Positions 1 through 7,378 of a DNA stretch of 19,296 bases are shown here, piece by piece. A program made the position numbers and the translations under genes. The notes under the pieces are model-generated. The model saw nothing but the letters and a program-made list of their open reading frames with translations, was not told the DNA's origin and did not search any database. This DNA comes from RGIG5952 sp045603485 (GTDB lineage: Bacteria > Verrucomicrobiota > Kiritimatiellia > RFP12 > JAAYLN01), in the NCBI GenBank assembly GCA_045603485.1, contig JAZUMF010000068.1:1-19296 (forward strand). Reading direction: 5' to 3'. Numbering within the stretch: the first letter of the stretch is position 1; each line of letters opens with the position of its first letter.

Positions 1-894
1 CATATCTTCGTCGACACATTCGCCTACACCTACACAAGGCAGGCTCCAAAAAAAGTCAGACCCAGACACAATGTCACAATAAGACTTTGCGACATTGAAT
101 GCGACTTTGGGCGTTCATTGGAAAAAAGCCCATTCAATACAGACTTTATGAAAGACCTTGAGGACTGGATTAAAGTTGCTGCAGGGCGTCTCTATATTTG
201 GGATTATGTAGTCGACTTCAACTCATATATGCTCCCCCACCCCAACTACCATGTTCTTGCCGACAATGTCCGCACCTTTGTCAAATATGGAGCAACGGGA
301 GTCTTTGAACAAGGAGACTCCTTCTGCAGCCTCGGCGAATTTGGCCACTTCCGCAACTGGATGCTCGGCCACCTTCTCTGGAATCCTGACCTGGATGAAA
401 AGGCCCTCCGCAAGGACTTCTTGGACGGCTACTACGGCAAAGCCGGCAAAATCATCGACAGCTACATGACGCTACTCTCTGACTGTGCCGAAAAGAGCAA
501 ATACAAAATGCGCTGCTTCCGTGAAAACACCGCTTGCTGGATTTCCACGGAAAATCTGGTAAAGGCAATCAACCTAATGGAAGAAGCCCAAAAAGTCGCG
601 GCACGGGAAGATGCGGAAAACGGCGGCACCACACAATACGCAATGCGTGTTGAAAAGGATAAGCTCTGCACCGAATACGCCCGACTTCTAAATTGGTATG
701 ATGTCCATGAATATCTAGGCAAGCCCACCGACAAACTGTCACTCAAGCTTGCCAAACTTGAATGGGTGCGCCGTTGCAGAAGTTATGGCATCAAGGCCCA
801 CCGCTCAGCCCCTAGTTACACCGAGGTCTTTGACGCCCATGTCGAATGGTTCCTCGAATACGAAACGGGACTCAAGGAAGGTCACCTGTACTAA
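1..894 (+). CDS. DUF4838 glycoside-hydrolase-like protein, C-terminal part (5' end outside window)
   Basis: The reading frame is open from base 1 to the TAA at 892-894, giving 297 visible residues, so the gene starts before the window. A TTG at 118 could be read as a start, but the same frame runs in from the left edge and already shows family-like sequence (IFVDTFAYTYTRQAPKK). The family signature is clear. A W-D-Y motif is encoded at 199-207, followed by PHPNY, then G-V-F-E-Q (E codon 307-309) and a W-M-L-G-H-L-L-W-N-P-D-L-D stretch. These line up with the same blocks in the three complete DUF4838 proteins downstream. DUF4838 is a TIM-barrel family regarded as glycoside-hydrolase-like, and its substrate is not known. 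Secretion cannot be judged without the N-terminus. It is followed after 59 bp by an isomerase-like gene, consistent with one operon. Confidence 0.85.
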   Translation, partial: HIFVDTFAYTYTRQAPKKVRPRHNVTIRLCDIECDFGRSLEKSPFNTDFMKDLEDWIKVAAGRLYIWDYVVDFNSYMLPHPNYHVLADNVRTFVKYGATGVFEQGDSFCSLGEFGHFRNWMLGHLLWNPDLDEKALRKDFLDGYYGKAGKIIDSYMTLLSDCAEKSKYKMRCFRENTACWISTENLVKAINLMEEAQKVAAREDAENGGTTQYAMRVEKDKLCTEYARLLNWYDVHEYLGKPTDKLSLKLAKLEWVRRCRSYGIKAHRSAPSYTEVFDAHVEWFLEYETGLKEGHLY

Positions 895-953
895 AGCAGA
901 TTCTTCGACCTAACAACTCTTTTTCAAAACAAACCAAAAAACAAGGAAATGTC

Positions 954-1748
954 ATGAAGCTTGGAATGATTAAAACTGGTTGCACAGATGCGGACTTCAA
1001 CTATGTCAAAGGCAAAGGGCTCGAATTTATCGAGGTTTGTCTAAACCGCCCCGTTGATGCCGAAAATTGGCTTGCCCGTACGACTGAAATCGGCAAGCTC
1101 ATATCAAAATACGACCTTCCCATTCTTTCCTGCGGACGCTGGAACGGCGATGGCGGGCCACTTGACGCAAATGGCAAGATCCGCCCTGAGTCATTACGCG
1201 AGGCCAAAAAGACAATCAAGGCCTGCGCACACCTTGGCTGCCCGGTCTACCATTGTGGCTGCAACCGCGTAGAAGGAATGTCACTCTTCCGAAACTATCA
1301 GACAGCCATTGAGTGGTTCTCCACGCTTATGGATTTTGCCCGTCCGCTTGGAGTTAAAATTTCAACCTACAACTGCCATTGGAACAGCTTTATCGACAAT
1401 ATGCAGGCATGGGATATTGTTCATGGCGAGTTGCCCGAGCTGGGAATTAAGTTTGACGCGTCACACTCTGTCTCCGGCGGTCGAGACTATATGGAAGAGA
1501 TGCGTCTCTGGGCTCATCGCTTCTCTCATGTTCATATCAAAGGCGCTCTTCGCGTGAATGGCAATTATGTCGACGATCCTCCAGCAGGCTTGGATCAGCT
1601 GAACTGGCCCGCTATACTTGGAATGCTTTATAAAGCCGACTATAAAGGGCACCTCTCTATTGAGCCCCACTCCTCAACATGGCAAGGCGAATTAGGCGAA
1701 CGCGGACTTGATTTGACAATCCGCTATATCCGCTCCTTGCTTGTGTAA
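954..1748 (+). CDS. Sugar phosphate isomerase/epimerase family protein (AP endonuclease family 2 TIM barrel)
   Basis: This encodes 264 residues with no signal peptide, so it is predicted cytoplasmic. I chose ATG 954 because AAGGAA lies at 944-949 and the protein then opens directly on a barrel strand (MKLGMIKTGCTDADF). An in-frame ATG at 846 would add 36 residues without domain character and overlap the upstream gene. Family-typical blocks are FIEVCLNRP (25-33), GIKFDASH (164-171), HVHIKG (192-197) and LSIEPH (234-239). D168, H171, H192/H194 and E237 are the probable metal ligands of a xylose-isomerase-like fold. The strand expected to carry another metal-binding Glu reads KISTYNCHWN (135-144), without Glu. 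The family isomerises or epimerises free or phosphorylated sugars and inositols; the substrate cannot be read from sequence. The glycan-gene context suggests processing of a released monosaccharide. Confidence 0.85.
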   Translation: MKLGMIKTGCTDADFNYVKGKGLEFIEVCLNRPVDAENWLARTTEIGKLISKYDLPILSCGRWNGDGGPLDANGKIRPESLREAKKTIKACAHLGCPVYHCGCNRVEGMSLFRNYQTAIEWFSTLMDFARPLGVKISTYNCHWNSFIDNMQAWDIVHGELPELGIKFDASHSVSGGRDYMEEMRLWAHRFSHVHIKGALRVNGNYVDDPPAGLDQLNWPAILGMLYKADYKGHLSIEPHSSTWQGELGERGLDLTIRYIRSLLV

Positions 1749-1772
1749 TATTGATTGCGAAAGGCTGCCGTA

Positions 1773-3185
1773 ATGAAAAACAAAAACTGGAAAATAATCT
1801 ACTCTTCATACGAAGGAGTACAAAAGCGTGCGGTTGAGCTTCTCTCCAAAGAAATCGGCGATTTACTGTTACGCGATCCGGGAGTCTACTCAGTACACAC
1901 TTTGGCATGTGAAAAAGTTGGCGCCCCTGTTGATAAAAATGCCTTCATCATAGGCACATTAGCAGAAAATGAGCTTCTCAGGAAATATCTTTCCCGCGAA
2001 GATATTCCTGCCCGCGGATATTGTGTCCGCATCATCGATAATCCCGACAATCCCGATTTGCAGCTGGTTCTCATTGCGGGAGACACAGCAGAAGCCGTTT
2101 TGTGGGGAGTTATAGACTTCATTGACGATGGAGTACCCGCCATTGCACCTCGGTCTGGCGGAGTTCCGTACGAAAACTACATCTTTGATGCACCGCGCCT
2201 CGCTAAATACGAAAGCAAAAGAGCACCAAAGGGTGATATTAGAAGCGTTTTCATATGGGGACATCAAATTAACGATTTCAGAGACTTTTTTGAAAATCTC
2301 GCCAGACTCAGGTTTAACGAAATAATCATTTGGAATGATTACCCTCCAATAAATGCAGAAGAGGTGGTCGACTACGCCCACAGTTGGGGATTGTCCGTAA
2401 TTTGGGGATTTGCATGGGGCTGGAGCACCAACTGCGGCAATGCAGACCTCAACAATATTGACAAACTGAGTGATGAAATTTTTGAAAATTGGAAAACGCA
2501 ATGGAAGCCACTGAGTGGAGATGGCATCTATTTCCAATCATTCACGGAGCTTTCACAGGAAACCATCAACGGGCTGTCAATAGCAGAGAGCGTAGTAAAA
2601 CTCGTCAATAAAACCTGCGCCCGAATCCTTGAAGATGACCCAACGCTTAGGATTCAATTCGGACTCCATGCCGATTCAGTCCTAAGCAACATCGATGTCA
2701 TCAACAAAACAGACAAGCGTATTGAAATCCTTTGGGAAAATTGCGGTGGCTTCCCCTATTACTATAGCGGCTATGATTTTGAAAAAACCTTCGCTAATAC
2801 AGAGACAATTCTCGCACAAGACCATGATATCGGCATGGCGTTCAAAAAAATGGCCAAGCTTGATTGGACACGCTTCAACTATCAACCGGGACCATTTATC
2901 CTTGGCAAGTGCGGCAAAGGCGTCTTAAAGGAAGACTTGGCGGCTATTGACCAAATTTGGCGCGATGTGACGCCAATTTGGCTTAACCACGGTGAAAAAG
3001 TCTACTCAATCATCAAACGCATCCACGAGCGTCCCGGCAAAAAAGTCTCTTTGAATGTCGTCGGCAATTTGATAGGCCCGATTCGCTTTCCATTAGCTCT
3101 GGTGGCAGAGCTATTTTGGAGCACAGATGAAGACTACAATCAAATCGTAACCCGTGTTTGCAAGCGCAAAATCGTTACTATATAA
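1773..3185 (+). CDS. Glycoside-hydrolase-like protein, GH67/GH20-type N-terminal domain plus TIM barrel, cytoplasmic
   Basis: This encodes 470 residues from ATG 1773, preceded by AAAGG at 1760-1764; a TTG at 1755 in the same frame is less likely. No signal peptide is present. Residues 1-140 look like the alpha/beta domain that precedes the barrel in GH67 and GH20 enzymes: a helix with alternating hydrophobics (VQKRAVELLSKEI), AFIIG, GYCVRI, and the LVLIAGDTAEAVLWGVIDF stretch. Residues 155-450 look like a TIM barrel, with RSVFIWGHQ, FNEIIIWND, GLSVIWGFAWGW, GIYFQSFTEL and IEILWENCGG strand-like blocks. I cannot assign a numbered GH family or point to catalytic acids; E259 and E322 are candidates only. 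The last residues (ALVAELFWSTDEDYNQIVTRV) resemble C-terminal helices of DUF4838 proteins, so it may be a distant intracellular relative. It sits between the isomerase (24 bp) and dehydrogenase (27 bp) genes. Confidence 0.7.
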   Translation: MKNKNWKIIYSSYEGVQKRAVELLSKEIGDLLLRDPGVYSVHTLACEKVGAPVDKNAFIIGTLAENELLRKYLSREDIPARGYCVRIIDNPDNPDLQLVLIAGDTAEAVLWGVIDFIDDGVPAIAPRSGGVPYENYIFDAPRLAKYESKRAPKGDIRSVFIWGHQINDFRDFFENLARLRFNEIIIWNDYPPINAEEVVDYAHSWGLSVIWGFAWGWSTNCGNADLNNIDKLSDEIFENWKTQWKPLSGDGIYFQSFTELSQETINGLSIAESVVKLVNKTCARILEDDPTLRIQFGLHADSVLSNIDVINKTDKRIEILWENCGGFPYYYSGYDFEKTFANTETILAQDHDIGMAFKKMAKLDWTRFNYQPGPFILGKCGKGVLKEDLAAIDQIWRDVTPIWLNHGEKVYSIIKRIHERPGKKVSLNVVGNLIGPIRFPLALVAELFWSTDEDYNQIVTRVCKRKIVTI

Positions 3186-3212
3186 AGCAGCGCAAAACGC
3201 ATGGAGTAGCCC

Positions 3213-4154
3213 ATGATTCTGATTTTTTTGCCAAGTGAACTGTCTTGCCTCAATGCAACAACAGCTGATTTGGAATTTCTGCGGAAAAAACTTCCCGCAG
3301 AAAAGCAGGACACTCTTCATTTATCAACGACTGAAGAGGATTTTTTGGCAAACCTTCCAAAAGCCAAAATAGTCCTCGTATGGACCTTCAGGCAGGAATG
3401 GTTTGAAAAGGCGCCGCACCTTCGTCACATATGCACACCGGCTGCCGGTAGAGACTACTTCAAAGTCGTTCCACCGCCAACAGTCTCAATGCACTACGGC
3501 AACTTCCACGGTACAATTATGGGAGAAACCGCACTTGCATCCGTTTTAGCGGTATCTCATGGGATTCTCCCCTTTGCGTCAACAATGAAGGACGGCGCCG
3601 AACTTTGGCCACGCAAAGAAGCAACCGCCGCAAAACGGATCGCGCTATCGACGGTAGCGATTCTCGGCTTTGGGAATATTGGGCAGGCATTTGCAGAAAT
3701 GCTAATGCCCTTTGGTGCTAAAATTATCGGCATAACGCGCAGCAGCCATCCTGAGCTTGCCGAAAAATTCCCGACCGTCGAGCTTACGACGATAGACACG
3801 CTTGACAGCAAGCTTCCCTGCGTTGACCATTTAGTCTGTTTCCTCCCATCTGGCAAAGAAACTACCGATCTTTTAGACAAAAGGCGAATTTCTTTAATGA
3901 AAAACACCGCCTATATCTACAACTTCGGCAGAGGTAATCTTATCGACGAAAACGCTCTTACCGAAGCATTAAGCGAAAACAAGCTGGGCGGTGCCGTCCT
4001 AGATGTGTTCAAAACAGAGCCATTACCCAAAGACTCTCCTCTAAGAAAAGCGCCGAACTGTTACCTTTTCCCCCACTCGTCGGCCTTCTCTCCGGATTAT
4101 ATCAAGCTATATTTCGGGAAAATGGCTGCTGAAATCGAAACTAACCTAAGCTGA
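3213..4154 (+). CDS. D-isomer specific 2-hydroxyacid dehydrogenase (NAD(P)-binding)
   Basis: This encodes 313 residues starting at ATG 3213, with GGAG at 3203-3206 as ribosome site. The NAD(P)-binding Rossmann core shows G-F-G-N-I-G at 152-157 after a hydrophobic strand (STVAILGFG). The catalytic triad of the family is visible: Arg240 in NFGRGNLIDE, Glu269 in LDVFKTEPLP, and His288 in LFPHSSAFSP. The length matches the ~310-330 residues usual for the family. The N-terminal half (residues 1-95) is the less conserved substrate-binding domain. The enzyme oxidises or reduces D-2-hydroxyacids with NAD(H) or NADP(H); the exact acid is not readable. It closes the cytoplasmic gene run and could handle a sugar-acid-derived 2-keto or 2-hydroxy acid. 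It is soluble, with no membrane segments. Confidence 0.9.
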   Translation: MILIFLPSELSCLNATTADLEFLRKKLPAEKQDTLHLSTTEEDFLANLPKAKIVLVWTFRQEWFEKAPHLRHICTPAAGRDYFKVVPPPTVSMHYGNFHGTIMGETALASVLAVSHGILPFASTMKDGAELWPRKEATAAKRIALSTVAILGFGNIGQAFAEMLMPFGAKIIGITRSSHPELAEKFPTVELTTIDTLDSKLPCVDHLVCFLPSGKETTDLLDKRRISLMKNTAYIYNFGRGNLIDENALTEALSENKLGGAVLDVFKTEPLPKDSPLRKAPNCYLFPHSSAFSPDYIKLYFGKMAAEIETNLS

Positions 4155-4180
4155 TCTAGCGCGGAACCGCTTACCCCAAA

Positions 4181-4203
4181 TACCAATAAACCGTAAGTTG
4201 GTA
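4181..4203. promoter_or_regulatory. Inverted repeat, possible operator
   Basis: TACCAA at 4181-4186 and TTGGTA at 4198-4203 form a perfect 6-bp palindrome around an 11-nt centre. It lies 24 bp upstream of the best -35-like box for the 1011-residue protein gene. No T-tract follows, so a terminator is unlikely. It could be the site of a dimeric regulator or chance; the sequence alone does not decide. Confidence 0.25.
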
Positions 4204-4226
4204 TAAAAACTGCTAGGAAAAATTGT

Positions 4227-4255
4227 TTGACTAGTTCTTTTCTGGCAGTTAAACT
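4227..4255 (+). promoter_or_regulatory. Probable promoter for the secreted DUF4838 gene group
   Basis: A TTGACT box (4227-4232, five of six to the sigma-70 -35 consensus) is separated by 17 bp from TAAACT (4250-4255, four of six to the -10). It lies in the 132-bp gap before the ATG at 4287, the widest gap between genes in the first 12 kb. This supports a new transcription unit there. The assignment rests on consensus match only, and this organism's own promoter consensus is unknown. Confidence 0.45.
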
Positions 4256-4286
4256 TTGATAGTATTATCGAAAGAGGTAGCCAATT

Positions 4287-7200
4287 ATGAAAACATCAAC
4301 AAAATTCCTTGCAGGTCTTTTGGCGGTAGCTGTTTTAAGTACCGCATCCGATGCCTTTGCCTTTGACATCGCAAAAGACGGCAAACCCGTAGCGGTCATT
4401 GCCACAGGCGCAAATCCTGCCAAGACCACGGTATTTGCCGCCAACGAGCTTGCAAAATATCTCGGAAACATCCTTGGGGCTCCATTTACCGTTGTCAATG
4501 ATGAACCGCCCGCAAGTGGCAACTGCATTTTAGTAGGCTCACCCTACAGCGGAAAAAATGACGAAATCTGCCTCCGCTTCAAAGACAAACGCATACTTGA
4601 GCTTACCGGTCAACAACCCCGCGGACCGCTCTATGCAGTATACGAGCTCCTTGAAAAGCTTGGCTGCGGCTTCTGGTCGAATGATAACGAATCTTGGCCA
4701 TCTATGAAGGACATCACAATTCCCGATGACTATGAGCATATCTATGCGCCGCCCTTCCTTCTCAGATCCAACTCAGGCACAACCTCCGTCTACAACCCAA
4801 AATGGCGTCCCAAGGCCCGTCTCAACAACTGTCCGTTCCCCGAAATGGGCGGCACCTACAAAGTTGACATGTCAGAGTCCTCCCTTGGCCTCAACCATGG
4901 CAAGCTCGCGCAGGAATACTTCGCAACAAATCCCGAATGGTACTCTTTTGTCACACCGAAAGGCTCAAAGAAAAAGCAACGCGATCCCGGTCAAATTTGT
5001 TTCACAAATCCCGGCGCCTTGGATAAGCTTGCGGAATTAGCCCTCGAAAGGCTCAAAGAAAATCCAGATTTGGAATATCTTTCATGCTCATACGCCGACG
5101 CACGCCCCGCTTGCGAATGCGGCCCGTGCAGTGCCCTCGCCCGCCGCGAAGGCTCCAAGGCCGCAATACTTCTCAACGGTGTCAACTATGTCGCCCGTGC
5201 TGTCCGCGAAGAGTATCCGAATGTCAAAATCACATTCCTTGCCTACGGAATGAACTCACTCTTCCCGCCCAAAAACATGAAGCTTGAGCCCAATGTCGCC
5301 TGCATCTTCGCTCACCTCGCCCGCGACTACTCTAAGCCGCCCGCATATACCAACAAGATAAATCGTTGGAATGCCCTCACCGGAACAAATGTCTTCATCT
5401 GGGGCTATGGCGCAATGTTCCATAACTATCTTATGCCCACTCCGACGGTAGACCTTTTCGGTGCCGAAATGCGTTTCTACCGCGACCTTGGCTGCAAAGG
5501 TGTCTCCTCGCAGCTCTCGCAAAGCTCACTCTCAGATTGCATTGACCTCGTTTGCTGGCTCTTCGGCAAAATGGCATGGAATCCCGACTACGACGAATGG
5601 GAGATGATTGACAGGTGGTGCGATGGCGCACTCGGAAAAGGCTCGCCCTACATCAAAAAATGGCTTCGTATGGAGCGTGACTACCGCCCCAACATTAAAT
5701 ATTTAGGGCCCTACGAGAAAGATAACCGCCGTTGCCTCTCTCCTGAACTGCTCATGCAGGGCTATGACCTCTTCAAAGAAGCGTTAGAAGCGGCAAAGGA
5801 TGATCCAAGATGCTTCAAACAGCTTGAAAAGATGTATGGCTCAATCATCTCCGTTATGGTTTCCCGCTATAACTTTGATATTGCACAGCTCGCAAAAGAA
5901 CAAGGCCGTGAAAACTTCCCATCGCGCGATGATTTCTTCGCCGAACTCGAACGCCTTTGCGACGAATACAAAGGAAGCTGGCTCGGTGAACATCAGGGCT
6001 CAATCATCGGCCGCTTGCGTAATGCAGAAATTCTCCGCCATAACGGCAAAATCCCACCGTGGACATTTGCAAACCCCGTCTCCGCAACACCCGTTCAAGA
6101 CCCCTTCATCACATACGATGAAAAAACAGGTTATTACTACTTGCTCTACACAACCCGCGACCAGATTGAAATCCGTCGTGGAAAGACAGCCTCAAAGCTT
6201 GCCGACTCAACCGAGCGTGTAGTGGCATGGCGCCCCAAGAAAACCGACAAATCGATTAACGGCAACCTTGCGGCCCCAGAGCTTCACAAAGGAGATGACG
6301 GCAAATGGTACATCTACGCCACAGGCTCCGACGGCTTGACGCTTGCCACTGGCGCGATAGCCGACGACGGCTTTGGCGATATGGGACTTGATGAGTCAGA
6401 GCTGAATATTCTTATGGATGACGCATCATCACTCAAAGGTGACAAATCATTCACCGATTTAACCGAAATCTCTGAAAATCGCATCTTCGTTCTTCAGTCT
6501 CAAACCGAAGACCCATTCGGCAAGTACGATTTCAAGGGAATTCTCGATAAAAAGGTCTCGGCCCTTGACCCGACAATATTCCGCGCTCCCGACGGCAATC
6601 TCTACATGGCATATTCGCAGCAAGGCGAAGGTGTCTCAATTATGATGGTCAAGATGAAAGACTACATGACCATTGACCGCACAAAGCCACCTGTGTCAAT
6701 CGTCACCTCACACAATCAGGCACAGCTCTTTGAAGCCCCGACAGTGCTTAATCTGCCGACGGGACTCTTTCTGATATATTCAATCCACGGAAGGTGGTCC
6801 AACGATTGCACCCTCCAGATCCGCAAATTCGCAGGCAAAGACATCCTCCGAAATTCATCATGGGGCAATCCACGCTCTGCAAAGACCTTCCTTGATGGCA
6901 CATCAGATAAAAACCCCCTCGGCTGCAAATCCGTCAGCGAAGATAAGTATGCCCGCGCCTTCGGTGCCGGTCACGCCTCGTTCTTCAAATCGCCAAACGG
7001 CAAGGAACTTTGGTGCGCATACCACGCCATGCAGCGTCCAAACTCCGGCACAGGCATAGCGGATGTCTATATGTACCAGCAGCGCGTCCGCATCCTGAGC
7101 GATGGTAGACCTCATATCGGCGGCGCTGAAGTTGACTCCAGAATAAAACCGGGTTCCTTCCTGATACGACCGGCAGGAGAGACTTGGGTTGACAACACAG

Positions 7201-7322
7201 TCAAAAAAGCACCTCCAAAGGTTGTAGAAAAGCCCAAGGGGGCTGAAACAAAGCAGCCGGAAGTCAAAAGCATCGAGCTTGAAGGCTCAGGTGATTTTCC
7301 GGCTCCCGAGCTAATCAATTAG
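4287..7322 (+). CDS. Secreted DUF4838-GH43 fusion protein
   Basis: This encodes 1011 residues starting at ATG 4287 with AAAGAGG at 4271-4277. Residues 1-25 form a signal peptide (K3/K6, hydrophobic LAGLLAVAVL, cleavage likely after AFA). Residues 30-150 look like the GH67/GH20-type N-terminal domain (TVFAANELAKYLG, ILVGSP, GPLYAVYELLEKLGCGFW). Residues 150-590 are DUF4838, with NPEWYSF (215-221), C-E-C-G-P-C (C276, C278, C281) and the block FIWGYGAMFHNYLMP (370-384). Residues 598-945 are a five-bladed GH43-like propeller. D605 (VQDPF), D761 (ALDPTIF) and E816 (FEAPTV) match the GH43 triad, and H896 (AGHASFF) matches its conserved His. GH43 enzymes are mainly arabinosidases, xylosidases and galactosidases; the specificity here is unknown. 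Residues ~970-1000 are a Lys/Pro/Glu-rich tail. The Asp of the W-D-Y motif in the other copies is Gly373 here. Confidence 0.88.
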   Translation: MKTSTKFLAGLLAVAVLSTASDAFAFDIAKDGKPVAVIATGANPAKTTVFAANELAKYLGNILGAPFTVVNDEPPASGNCILVGSPYSGKNDEICLRFKDKRILELTGQQPRGPLYAVYELLEKLGCGFWSNDNESWPSMKDITIPDDYEHIYAPPFLLRSNSGTTSVYNPKWRPKARLNNCPFPEMGGTYKVDMSESSLGLNHGKLAQEYFATNPEWYSFVTPKGSKKKQRDPGQICFTNPGALDKLAELALERLKENPDLEYLSCSYADARPACECGPCSALARREGSKAAILLNGVNYVARAVREEYPNVKITFLAYGMNSLFPPKNMKLEPNVACIFAHLARDYSKPPAYTNKINRWNALTGTNVFIWGYGAMFHNYLMPTPTVDLFGAEMRFYRDLGCKGVSSQLSQSSLSDCIDLVCWLFGKMAWNPDYDEWEMIDRWCDGALGKGSPYIKKWLRMERDYRPNIKYLGPYEKDNRRCLSPELLMQGYDLFKEALEAAKDDPRCFKQLEKMYGSIISVMVSRYNFDIAQLAKEQGRENFPSRDDFFAELERLCDEYKGSWLGEHQGSIIGRLRNAEILRHNGKIPPWTFANPVSATPVQDPFITYDEKTGYYYLLYTTRDQIEIRRGKTASKLADSTERVVAWRPKKTDKSINGNLAAPELHKGDDGKWYIYATGSDGLTLATGAIADDGFGDMGLDESELNILMDDASSLKGDKSFTDLTEISENRIFVLQSQTEDPFGKYDFKGILDKKVSALDPTIFRAPDGNLYMAYSQQGEGVSIMMVKMKDYMTIDRTKPPVSIVTSHNQAQLFEAPTVLNLPTGLFLIYSIHGRWSNDCTLQIRKFAGKDILRNSSWGNPRSAKTFLDGTSDKNPLGCKSVSEDKYARAFGAGHASFFKSPNGKELWCAYHAMQRPNSGTGIADVYMYQQRVRILSDGRPHIGGAEVDSRIKPGSFLIRPAGETWVDNTVKKAPPKVVEKPKGAETKQPEVKSIELEGSGDFPAPELIN

Positions 7323-7378
7323 GAGCCACATTGCGGCGACCCTCAATCTTCATTAAGCAATACTGACGGAATTACACC

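Noticed and set aside
118..120. TTG start for the first DUF4838 gene
   Set aside because: The same frame is open to base 1 and already carries family-like sequence, so the gene is cut by the window.
846..953. Longer isomerase starting at ATG 846
   Set aside because: It would overlap the upstream DUF4838 gene by 49 bases and add residues without family likeness, while ATG 954 has a good ribosome site and begins at the barrel.
4181..4203. Terminator after the dehydrogenase gene
   Set aside because: The 6-bp A/T-rich stem with 11-nt loop has no following T-tract.
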